Below are positions 1 through 7,082 of a stretch of 11,678 bases of DNA, piece after piece. The DNA is from Asterionellopsis glacialis (lineage: Eukaryota > Bacillariophyta > Plagiogrammaphyceae > Rhaphoneidales > Asterionellopsidaceae). A program made the position numbers and the translations under genes. The stretch covers positions 1 to 11,678 of the forward strand of contig WKLE02002237.1 of the NCBI GenBank assembly GCA_014885115.2, written 5' to 3'. The number at the start of each line of letters is the position of its first letter. Position 1 is the first letter of the stretch. The notes beneath the pieces are model-generated. The model saw only the letters and a program-made list of their open reading frames with translations. It was not told the origin of the DNA and ran no database searches.

Positions 1-1139
1 ATAAAATCTATACAGGAGTGACCAGGATTTCCTCTCTGATGCATCACTATCAATACTTAAGGTATCGAAGTTGAAGTTGTAGTGTTGTTCTACATCAGTA
101 TTGGTATCATTGGAATTCTTGTTGTTATCACTGGGTTTGCGCTTGTTTTTACTAGACGAGTCCTTAGCCAATGAGTCTTTGACTTGAACCACAATGGCGT
201 TCAATTCCTGCTTGTCGTACTTGTTGTACCGCTGGCGCTTGTACTTTGGCTGTTTTTCTTTGTGGCCATTTTTCTGATGTTGATCGATGTATTTGTCTAA
301 GGTACGGCATTTGCTGGTATTGTGAGAACTGTTTTTGTGAATCTTACAGTAGTTGCGTTTACCTTTATTTGCCTTATAATCTTTACCATCTTGGCCATTT
401 GTTGGATTGTTAGGTTTGTCCTTACGAGGCGGTTTTTCTTTGGACTTAGGACCTGACAGATCTGGTAGATTGTGCGTAACTTCCATACATTCCAGAAATT
501 CCAGAAACGCTGGCAGGCCTTTATCCTGAGGGTCCAATCCTTGACAGGAATTCCGAACTCAAGGATCTCTAGTAAATCTTAGTTTGAGAGTTTCGAGTTT
601 TCGTCTGCTCCAGGGAACTTCTCTAAGTAGCCATTTAGCATGTGGAGAGCAGCTTGGTACTCTTTAGACCACGTTAGTTCACGTTGCTTCATGAGGAATC
701 GGCGCATATAGCGTTTCTGCTTCATGAGCGCCTTAAGTGAAAAATGCTTCTTGAGGTCATCTCCGACCAACTTGAAGTGCTCCACTGTCTCGTTACTGCG
801 TTGCGTAGCCGCGGCGTTGAATACTTGCAGACCTTCTCTGCGCAGTAACGCACGGGCCATCAAGTAATGAGCGGGCCCGGTCATGATGCATTGTCTGCAA
901 ATCACTTGGTCCAGACTATTGAACCAATCCAGTAGTTCTCAAGGAGATCTGTGACTGAAGTACGGAAACTCCATAGTATACTGCTCTTTGGAGTTTTGAT
1001 CTCCGGGATTTGATAACATGCTAACTTTCACGTACTGCACCTTAGCTAGCTACTGTTCTTCTGTACTTGGAATTTCGAGCAGGATAGGAGGCGGCGGGTA
1101 GCTTCGACCATTGCCTTGGTTAGGGGTAACAACTTTCAT
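1..1139 (-). pseudogene. gag: gag pseudogene of copy 1 (partial)
   Basis: Gag is the structural polyprotein that packages retrotransposon RNA. The start chosen is the ATG at 1139 (protein begins MKVVTPNQG), because the same start and protein opening recur in copy 2 at 3101; an in-frame ATG at 1232 lies in the leader. The frame from 1139 is broken by TAG after EIPSTEEQ (1050-1052), by TGA just before ELLDWFNSLD, and by TAA after ENSKLSN (579-581), with a frame change near 550. Downstream the minus strand encodes DPQDKGLPAFLEF and then a nucleocapsid zinc knuckle at 307-348 of form C-x2-H-x4-H-x4-C (CKIHKNSSHNTSKC), followed by a basic and then acidic tail. The similarity to copy 2 is residue-by-residue, so identity as the same gag is firm; a retroviral-type gag role is inferred from position and the knuckle. 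Confidence 0.85.
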
Positions 1140-1200
1140 GTTGGGATTAGTTAAAAGATTGGAATTGAATTTGATATTATACTTACTGCTTTTTGCGTGG

Positions 1201-1212
1201 AGTGTTAACACT
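1201..1212 (-). other. Primer-binding-site position, perfect 12-bp palindrome
   Basis: One base after the LTR end the leader reads AGTGTTAACACT, a perfect palindrome also found at the same place in copy 2 (3031-3042). A tRNA primer-binding site is expected here, but the sequence does not start with the usual TGG that pairs with a tRNA CCA end, so I assign no tRNA. Confidence 0.4.
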
Positions 1213-1213
1213 A

Positions 1214-1722
1214 TGCACGATGCTGACAACAATTATTGAAAAGTGATAGGAAAAGTTGAAAAAGGAGTAGAGTTTATTGGAGTGAATAAATTATGAGCTA
1301 TTTTAGAGTTTAACTAAAAATATCCGACAATTCACTGATTTGTCTTTGCGACCCAAAAGCAGTATGGGATCCTACGACGGATCTACTTAGAGTTTGGTTT
1401 CCGACCGAGTTTGGTTTTAACATGTGAACCAAACTCCCCAAGCCAGCCAATCGGAATGCTCTGAGTCAGGTGCGTCACCGTATTCTGCTGCAGAGTGGAA
1501 TTCAAAGCGCTTTGCTTGTGACGTCAGCGTTGGCAATAATGCTGTGCGTCACTGCGTGTTTGTATCTGTCCGCTCGATGACGTCTTCACATCATTTTGTC
1601 TCTCCATGTGATGACGCCATTGCGTCATCACGCCTGTCCGGTCCGTGACGTCATTGCATCACGATCCGTCCATACTACGGTTGATTAACATATCACGCGA
1701 GTCTCGCAACTCGCCTACTGCA
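1214..1722 (-). repeat. 5' LTR of copy 1 (509 bp)
   Basis: The LTR begins with TGCAGTAGGC (complement at 1713-1722) and ends with GTGCA (complement at 1214-1218), giving the expected TG...CA ends. It is the longest and least decayed of the three LTRs here. It keeps several TGACGTCA-type sites, an AP-1-type TGAGTCA (1462-1468), an inverted CCAAT box (CCAAT on plus at 1447-1451), a hairpin of GAGTTTGGTT repeats (1390-1436) and an AATAAA poly(A) signal on the minus strand (1273-1278). It retains CpGs that both LTRs of copy 2 have lost. Confidence 0.88.
1462..1653 (-). promoter_or_regulatory. CRE/bZIP-like site array in U3 of copy 1 LTR
   Basis: Perfect TGACGTCA palindromes lie at 1519-1526 and 1646-1653. 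Near matches lie at 1578-1585 (TGACGTCT), 1471-1478 and 1545-1552 (TGCGTCAC), 1612 (TGACGCCA) and 1621 (TGCGTCATCAC), and an AP-1-type TGAGTCA at 1462-1468. TGACGTCA is the known binding core of CREB/ATF-type bZIP factors. The cluster sits upstream of the presumed transcription start, where enhancer elements of an LTR are expected. Binding in this host is an inference. Confidence 0.5.
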
Positions 1723-1727
1723 AGCCC

Positions 1728-1926
1728 TCCAGTTTGTGTTCGAATCCCTACCAAGCCACCTTCCACGTGGCTGTTCTGGAATTTTGGGGATTGACGCTCC
1801 TTGTGTAGTTAGACCTTGGATATTGCTATGGGGAGAAATTTGGTGCACCAAAATTACCCATTTGGCCAGGCCCATTATTATAGTAGCATTAGGTAGTGTA
1901 ATAACGGTTGAGAGTTTTTTTTTTTA
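1728..1926 (+). repeat. SINE-like repeat with pol III B box (5' end missing)
   Basis: GTTCGAATCCC at 1738-1748 is a very good match to the B box of tRNA-type pol III promoters. No A box is found upstream before the LTR boundary at 1722, as expected if the retrotransposon inserted between the two boxes and left the A box beyond the left edge. The body has a hairpin (AGCCAC 1754-1759 with GTGGCT 1767-1772), a 14-bp perfect palindrome (1839-1852) and ends in a run of T (about 1915-1925) that could be a pol III terminator. I do not recognise the family. A chance B box in unrelated DNA is the alternative. Confidence 0.45.
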
Positions 1927-2376
1927 AATATGCAAACAGTAAACTTAGGTATCCAGATAGTAAATCTCTTGTTGGTGTTGCCCTTTGAACTTGTAAAAAC
2001 AAATATTCCAATGTAGCTGGTATTAAAAAGTTGCAGTTTAACCACCTGAATTACTGGTATGAAAAATATTTTTGGAAGGTGGGTTGTTATCTGTTTCATC
2101 TGATAACAGGTCTTGCAATACCAAACTGGCCTCACTTCCAAATAAGCTCTTGGAAGCTTTAGATGATTTCTGCTCCGTATTATTTCTAGCAAGATAGAAG
2201 TGAACTCAAGTGTTTTATGTCCTTTCCTGATCTCCTTTGTTCTCAACTATGAAGAGGGAAAGTATATAAATGTTTTGAATAAATATTGTATTCCTGATAA
2301 CTTTCCAGGAAGGCATCTAGTAGAAGGAAAGTTCCAATGTTCATGTCAAAGGATATGCAGACAGCATGGAAGACTT
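1927..2376. other. AT-rich interval, no recognised feature
   Basis: About 450 bases between the SINE-like repeat and the first recognisable transposase codons. If the transposase had its usual N-terminal DNA-binding helix-turn-helix region it should lie about here, but I see no convincing homology in any plus frame. A 122-codon minus-strand reading frame (1878-2246) shows no recognisable motif and I treat it as chance. Confidence 0.4.
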
Positions 2377-2575
2377 AGTAAAAGTTATAGAAAGGTGACA
2401 AACGACTCAGCGCAACTCCCAGAGAATTGGAAAGAAGAGCTTGAGGACAAAACTTGTACAAGTTGCTTATATAATTGCTGAACATAACATCCCTCCATCA
2501 CTTGAAACACCACTTCATTGGATCCAAAGAATGAATAAAACCTGGGGAGATAAAGGTGCAAAGAATGTGGAGGCC
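2377..2575 (+). pseudogene. DDE_1-type transposase pseudogene, 5' part
   Basis: Codons for LPENWKEEL (about 2419-2442) run on, after a frame change near 2432-2442, into RTKLVQVAYIIAEHNIPPSL and then HW-IQ and GAKNVEA. This matches the part of pogo/Tigger-like DDE transposases that reads 'NIPPxLxxNWDQTG...GAKxVE', which contains the first catalytic aspartate. Here that position (codon 2522-2524) is ATC, isoleucine, so the first catalytic residue is lost. The piece stops exactly at the AGGCC duplication, where the plus-strand retrotransposon begins; the rest resumes at 7449 in the same frame. The upstream end is uncertain. Confidence 0.75.
2571..2575. repeat. Target-site duplication AGGCC, left copy
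   Basis: AGGCC lies directly before the LTR start TGCAGTAGGC and recurs at 7449-7453 directly after the 3' LTR end GTGCA. Five bases is the usual duplication length for Ty3/gypsy integrases. Joining the flanks with one copy keeps the transposase frame, which independently supports it. Confidence 0.88.
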
Positions 2576-3029
2576 TGCAGTAGGCAAGTTGTGAGACTTG
2601 CACAATAATGTCAATCAACTGTAGTATGGATATACCCTGACGTGATGACGTTACAGACAAGGACATACAAGATGACATGATGACGTTGTTGAGTGGACAG
2701 ACGCAAATGTGCGGTGACGTGCTGCGTATGTGCAAACACTGACATCACAAGCAAAGTGTATAGAAATCCACTCCACAGCAAAAGTATGATGCATCACGCC
2801 AAAAAAAAAAGATGCGCCGATCCGGCGGACTATCATTGGCTGCCTCAGAGAGTTTGGTTCACATGGTAAAACCAAACTCCATTGGAACTGAACTCTAAGT
2901 AGATCTGCCATAGGATCCCGTACAGTAATTGGGTCAAGAAGATGAATCAGTAGATTGTCGACTATTTTTAGCATAATTTATTCACTCTAACAAAACTCAG
3001 CCTATTTTCTATCACTTTTCAATGTTGCA
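2576..3029 (+). repeat. 5' LTR of copy 2 (454 bp)
   Basis: Starts TGCAGTAGGCAAG and ends at CA 3029, just before the palindromic leader. It contains CRE-like sites, an inverted CCAAT motif (ATTGGCTG, 2835-2842) and the GAGTTTGGTT hairpin (2850-2879). Compared with the copy 1 and 3' LTRs it lacks about 22 bp after GACTATTTT and about 12 bp near its end. Its second half is almost identical to the 3' LTR of the same element, while the first half is much more diverged, mostly by transitions at former CpG sites. Confidence 0.9.
2638..2747 (+). promoter_or_regulatory. CRE-like site array in U3 of copy 2 5' LTR
   Basis: Decayed versions of TGACGTCA occur at 2638-2645 (TGACGTGA), 2646-2653 (TGACGTTA), 2681-2688 (TGACGTTG), 2715-2722 (TGACGTGC) and 2740-2747 (TGACATCA). 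They fall in the same part of the LTR as the better-kept sites in copy 1. Function is inferred from the motif alone. Confidence 0.4.
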
Positions 3030-3030
3030 T

Positions 3031-3042
3031 AGTGTTAACACT
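3031..3042 (+). other. Primer-binding-site position, perfect 12-bp palindrome
   Basis: AGTGTTAACACT begins two bases after the LTR CA, exactly as in copy 1. The preserved palindrome in two diverged copies suggests it mattered for the living element, perhaps for priming. No canonical TGG-initiated primer site is present. Confidence 0.4.
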
Positions 3043-3100
3043 CCACGCAAAAAGTGGTAAGTAACTATCCATTATTATTCCGATTCCAAACAACTCAACC

Positions 3101-4221
3101 ATGAAAGTTGTCACACCTAACCAAGGCAATGGTCAAAGCTATCCACCGCCTCTTATCCCACTCAAGATTCCAAGTATGGAAGAGCAGAAACTAGCTAAAG
3201 CAAAGTACACCAAAGTTAGCCTGCTATCTAATCCCGGAGATCAAAACTCCAAAGAGCAGTATACTAGGGAGTCTCCGTACTTGTTAGTCATAGATCTCCT
3301 AGAGAACTACTGGATTGGTTCAATAATCTGGACCAAGTGATTTGCCGCCAGCATATCACAACTGGGCCCGCGCACTACTCCATGGCCTGTGTCCTACTAC
3401 GTGGAGAAGGTCTGCGTGTATTCAACGCCATAGCTACCCAGTGCAGAAACAAGACAGTAGAGCACTTCCAGTTGGTTGGTGATGACCTCAAGAAGCATTT
3501 TTTTTCACTTAAGGCCCTCATGAAGCAGAAATGCTACATGCACCAGTTCCTCAGGAAGCCATGCAAACTAACGCCCAAAGAGTACCAAGCTGCTCTCCAC
3601 ACGCTCAATGGCTACTTAGAGAAGTACCCTGGAGCAGATGAGAACTCAAAGCTCTCCAGCAAAGAATTACTCGAGATCCTTAAGTTTTGAATTCCCGCTA
3701 CTTGGAGCAAGGAAATGACACGCCAAGGATTCGACCCTCAGGACAAAGGCCTGCCAGCATTTATGGAATTTCTGAAATGACATAGGGGATCTGTCAGGCC
3801 CTAGAACTAAGGACAAGCTGGCTTGCAAGGATAAACCTAACAATCCAACTGACAGCCAGGATGGTAAAGACCATAAGGCACCCAAAGGCAAATGCAAGTA
3901 CTGCAAGATTCACAAGAACAGTTTGCACAATACCAGTGAATGCCGTGCCTTGGACAAACATATTGACCAATATCAGAAAGATGGTGAAAAGCAAGAATAG
4001 CCCAAGTACAAATGCCCACGCTACAATAAGTACAACAAACAGGAATTGAATTGAACACCATTGTGGTTCAAGTCAAAGACTTATTGACTAAAAACCCGCC
4101 TAGTAAGAACAAGCGCAAATGCAATGATACCAATGAGAAATCCGATGATACCGATACTGATGTGGAACAATGCCACAACTTCAACTTTGATACCTTAAAT
4201 ATCAACAGTGATGAAGAATGA
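3101..4221 (+). pseudogene. gag: gag pseudogene of copy 2
   Basis: Starts at ATG 3101 (MKVVTPNQG), shared with copy 1. The first frame runs to 3340; relative to copy 1 there are two extra bases near 3280-3295, after which the matching protein continues in another frame (RELLDWFNxLDQ, then 3337-3690, containing AHYSMACVLLR, LKALMKQKCYM and YQAALHTLNGYLEKYPGADE). TGA at 3688 and 3778 and a deletion near 3780 follow. The nucleocapsid zinc knuckle is at 3893-3943, CKYCKIHKNSLHNTSEC, with C, H, H and C at 3902, 3911, 3926 and 3941. TAG at 3998 and a 5-bp duplication (GAATTGAATTG, about 4041-4051) break the tail, which ends in an acidic stretch with TGA 4219-4221. The gene is not translatable as one protein. 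Confidence 0.85.
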
Positions 4222-4658
4222 GATAATACCCCCATGGCAAGTAATGTAGAAAACCAATTATTTAATTACACTAAGCCTAATCTTCTGTCTTGCAATACTT
4301 TCAGAGACTTGCATAGTCCAAGAAGAAGGCCTAAGACTAAGCATACTTGCCTAGTTATGGTCATGTTGATGCTAGTACGTAAAGGGCGAAGGCAGAAAAC
4401 TAAATCAATTAAAGTACTTTTAGATTCAGGCACTTCAATGAGATAATACCCCCGTAACAAGTAACATAGAAAACCAATTATTTAATTACAGTATGCCTAA
4501 TCTTCTGTCTTGCAATACTTTCACTCAGAGACTTGCATTGTCCAAGAAAAAGGTAAAAAAACATACTCACCCAATCACGGTTGCGTTGATGCTAGTACCT
4601 AAAGGGCAAAGGCAGAAATCAAACCACTTAAAAGTACTTTTAGATTCAGGCACTTCAG
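4219..4658 (+). repeat. 220-bp tandem direct duplication in the protease region
   Basis: 4219-4438 and 4439-4658 are diverged direct copies, each beginning TGAGATAATACCCCC and each ending with GATTCAGGCACTTCA, the coding sequence of the aspartic protease active site. The active-site Asp codons are at 4423-4425 and 4643-4645, exactly 220 bases apart. Because 220 is not a multiple of three, the first copy is in frame with the gag tail and the second with the rest of pol. Confidence 0.85.
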
Positions 4659-6213
4659 CCACCATAGTAAATAAGAAGTTTACCAAAAAGCTTAAGTGCA
4701 AACCTTCACCCAAGACGCTTTGGAGAACCAATGGCAGAAATTTTTCAACCAATCAAAAGGTCCGTGTAATATTCAAATTGCCCTAATTCGATGAGCAAAA
4801 GGCCATTAAATGGGAATGTCATGTAGACAAGACAGAAGGTCAACAACCATACAATATGATAATCAGATGCAAGCTCCTAGAAGAACTAGGTATTATACTT
4901 GACTATAAATAGTGCATAATGACTTGGGAGGACTATGAGATCAAGGAATTGTACAGTATGCTACAGGAACTCACTGAGCCTAGAGAAGTACACAAAGCCA
5001 CTAGTTGTATGGACAAGATACTGGCTGCCGCATACGACAAGGCTGACCTAGACAAAGTAACAAGATCATGCTGGCATCTGCCTACTGAGGACAGAACAGC
5101 TTTAAACGTACTACTTAAAAAGTACAAACCTCTATTCGACGGTACACTGGGTACGTGGAACATCGATCCAGTTAGTATCGAGATAAAAGAAGGCTCAAAA
5201 CCCTATCATGGAAAAGCCTATCCTGTACCGCATGTGTACGACCAACTACTTAGAGAAGAGGTAGACCTGCTCGTGCGCATAGGAGTACTATGAAAAGTTA
5301 ACAGGTCAGAGTGGGCAGCACCGAGTTTTCCACAATCTAAGAAAAACAATACTATCAGGTTTATTTCTGACTTTAGGAAACTGAAAGAATGTATCATATG
5401 ACATCTGTTCCCTATTCCTCATATTCAGGAATTACTTACAAAACTTGAAGGTTTCTCATATGCATCATCTCTAGACTTAAATATGGGATACTATCACATA
5501 CGGCTAGATGCAGATGCTAGTAAACTGTGTACCATTGTCCTACCATGATGCAAGTATGAATACCTACGCCTACCCTTGGGAGTCGCAAATTCAACAGACA
5601 TTTTCCAAGAGAAGACGAGCAAACTTATGTGCAGACTAGAATTCATACGCATGTACATTGATGATCTATTGCTCCTTACAATGGACAATTTTGAAGATCG
5701 CATACACAAAATGGACCTGGTACTAAATAGACTACAGGAAGCGGGACTTAAAGTCCATGCAGAGAAATCCTTCTTCGGACAAACAAAAACGGGTTATCTT
5801 GGATTTCATGTATGCCACAAGGGCATAAGACCATTAAATCACAAGGTCTCTGCCATACTAAACATAGCACTACCCACGACTACTAAAAAGATTTGATCTT
5901 TTGTAGGAATGGTCAATTTCTACAAGCAAATGTGGATACACAGATCCCACGTACTGGCGCCTCTAACTAAGCTACAAGGCAAAGGGGTTAAGTTCAAATG
6001 GTACAAGGAACAACAAATAGCCTTTGATAACATAAAATTCTTAGAGAGTACCAGTACCTCCTACTAGGCCTCTGTGTAATTATACATATGGACCATAAAA
6101 ATCTAACCTATGACAAATGTCAAACCGAACATCATGCACGCTGGCGATGATTCAAAGAAGAATTTGCACCCAAATTATGCCATATAAAAGGCAAACATAA
6201 TATAGTTGCAGAC
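4222..6213 (+). pseudogene. pol: pol pseudogene: protease, reverse transcriptase, RNase H
   Basis: The aspartic protease active site is VLLDSGTSATIVN in the second duplicate (Asp codon 4643), followed by stops at 4784 and 4910. The 4919-5293 segment is the connector into reverse transcriptase (KPYHGKAYPVPHV, then RIGVL). The RT core continues in the same frame through stops at 5291, 5399, 5546 and 5894: SEWAAPSF, RFISDFRKLKE, SLDLNMGYYHIRL (first catalytic Asp 5474-5476), YEYLRLPLGVANS and the YIDD box (5654-5665), then GYLGFHV and FVGMVNFYKQMW. RNase H retains only its end, from REYQYLLLG through DHKNLTY to HIKGKHNIVADVL in the next frame, with TGA at 6148. About 80 residues holding two catalytic acidic residues are missing near 6030-6042. 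Order and motifs are diagnostic of Ty3/gypsy; the product is dead. Confidence 0.9.
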
Positions 6214-7077
6214 GTGCTCTTTCATCTTGATCTACTAGACCCTGACCTAGAAGCTGTTCCAAAATGCTATATAACCAACAAGGATATGGCAGAAATGTAC
6301 TGCCTCAATATGCCTCAGCATAGCAATAGTGATAAGGGATTCCCCCTAAGTTACCCATATATTCTTAAACATCAACTAAAGGACAATCAAGTCACACAAG
6401 ATGCACTTAAGAAGAAACATTTCTCCAGATGCCTATTTAATGGGGGCGGAAAATCTTACAGCCTTATATGCTACAAAAATAAAACATGCATTCTGTCAAC
6501 CCTACAGAAACAAAGATTACAATGGTACCACACCTACTTATGTCATCCCGGTAAGACCCACACCAAAGAGACAATAGGGCAGCACTTATGGTGGCCCAAA
6601 CTATGTGAACACGTAACAACCCACTTTAAAACTTACCACACCTGTCAACTGAACAAGACTCAAAGTAAAAAGTACAGACACCTGCCTGAAAAAGATACAG
6701 AAGCTACACCATGGGACCACCTAAGTGTAGATCTCATAGGACCCTATACTATCAAAAGAAAAGGTCATAAGGATCTTACCCTATGCTGCATTACTATGAT
6801 TGACCTGGCTACAGGATGTTTTGAGATTGCCCCTTGGTCCAAAAGAAGCAATATCGAAATCAAGAACACAGTAGAACAACAGTGGTTTGCACAGTACCCA
6901 AAACCTACACAAGTCACTTTTGACCAAGGTACGTAATTCATGAAGGATTTCCATAGTGTGTTAGATGATGAATACCACATCAAATGCAAACTGATCACTA
7001 CCTATTACCCACAGGCAAAAGCCGTAGTGGAGTGGATAGATCAAGTAGAGGGCAATATGATACGAACCCACGAGGTA
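6214..7077 (+). pseudogene. int: Integrase pseudogene (C-terminus deleted)
   Basis: This is the end of pol; the polyprotein frame carries on from RNase H, so ATG 6214 is only the first Met in the open stretch. The N-terminal zinc-binding region has His at 6529 and 6544 and Cys at 6643, but the first Cys of the HHCC set is Tyr (TAC 6634-6636). The catalytic core has Asp at 6730 (VDLIGPY), Asp at 6922 (VTFDQG) and Glu at 7030 (VVEWIDQ), a DD35E spacing, so all three catalytic residues survive. A TAA at 6934-6936 interrupts it. The frame reaches GNMIRTHEV (to 7077) and then joins LTR sequence: the C-terminal domain of roughly 100 or more residues and the polypurine tract are gone. Confidence 0.9.
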
Positions 7078-7082
7078 CAACA

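Larger units (their letters stand above)
1..1722 (-). mobile_element. Ty3/gypsy-type LTR retrotransposon, copy 1 (5' end, cut by window edge)
   Basis: Read on the minus strand this is LTR (1722 down to 1214), a short leader, and gag from 1139 to beyond position 1. It belongs to the same family as the plus-strand element at 2576-7448: LTR start (TGCAGTAGGC), LTR end (GTGCA), leader and gag all match, with clear divergence. The base after the LTR start begins a candidate 5-bp target duplication (AGCCC, 1723-1727), whose partner would lie beyond the left edge. Gag has stops and frame breaks, so the copy is dead at least in this part. Pol and the 3' LTR, if present, are outside the window. Confidence 0.9.

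Noticed and set aside
1700..1735. Anticodon-arm-like sequence upstream of the B box
   Set aside because: These bases up to 1722 are the LTR start shared with copy 2, so they are not part of a tRNA.
1878..2246. 122-codon minus-strand frame
   Set aside because: No recognised motif, AT-driven composition, and it overlaps the T run of the SINE-like repeat.
2609..2620. LTR start at TGTCAATCAAC (2609, and 7099 in the 3' LTR)
   Set aside because: Both LTRs of copy 2 share bases further upstream, and copy 1 aligns to TGCAGTAGGC at its boundary. Starting at 2576 gives the AGGCC duplication; starting at 2609 gives none.
2385..2974. Minus-strand frames of 107-116 codons over the transposase 5' part and 5' LTR
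   Set aside because: They cross the transposon boundary and LTR, and shadow plus-strand features.
4219..4221. Programmed readthrough or frameshifting between gag and pol
   Set aside because: The many other stops and shifts, and the out-of-frame protease duplication, make decay the simpler explanation for the gag-pol frame change.
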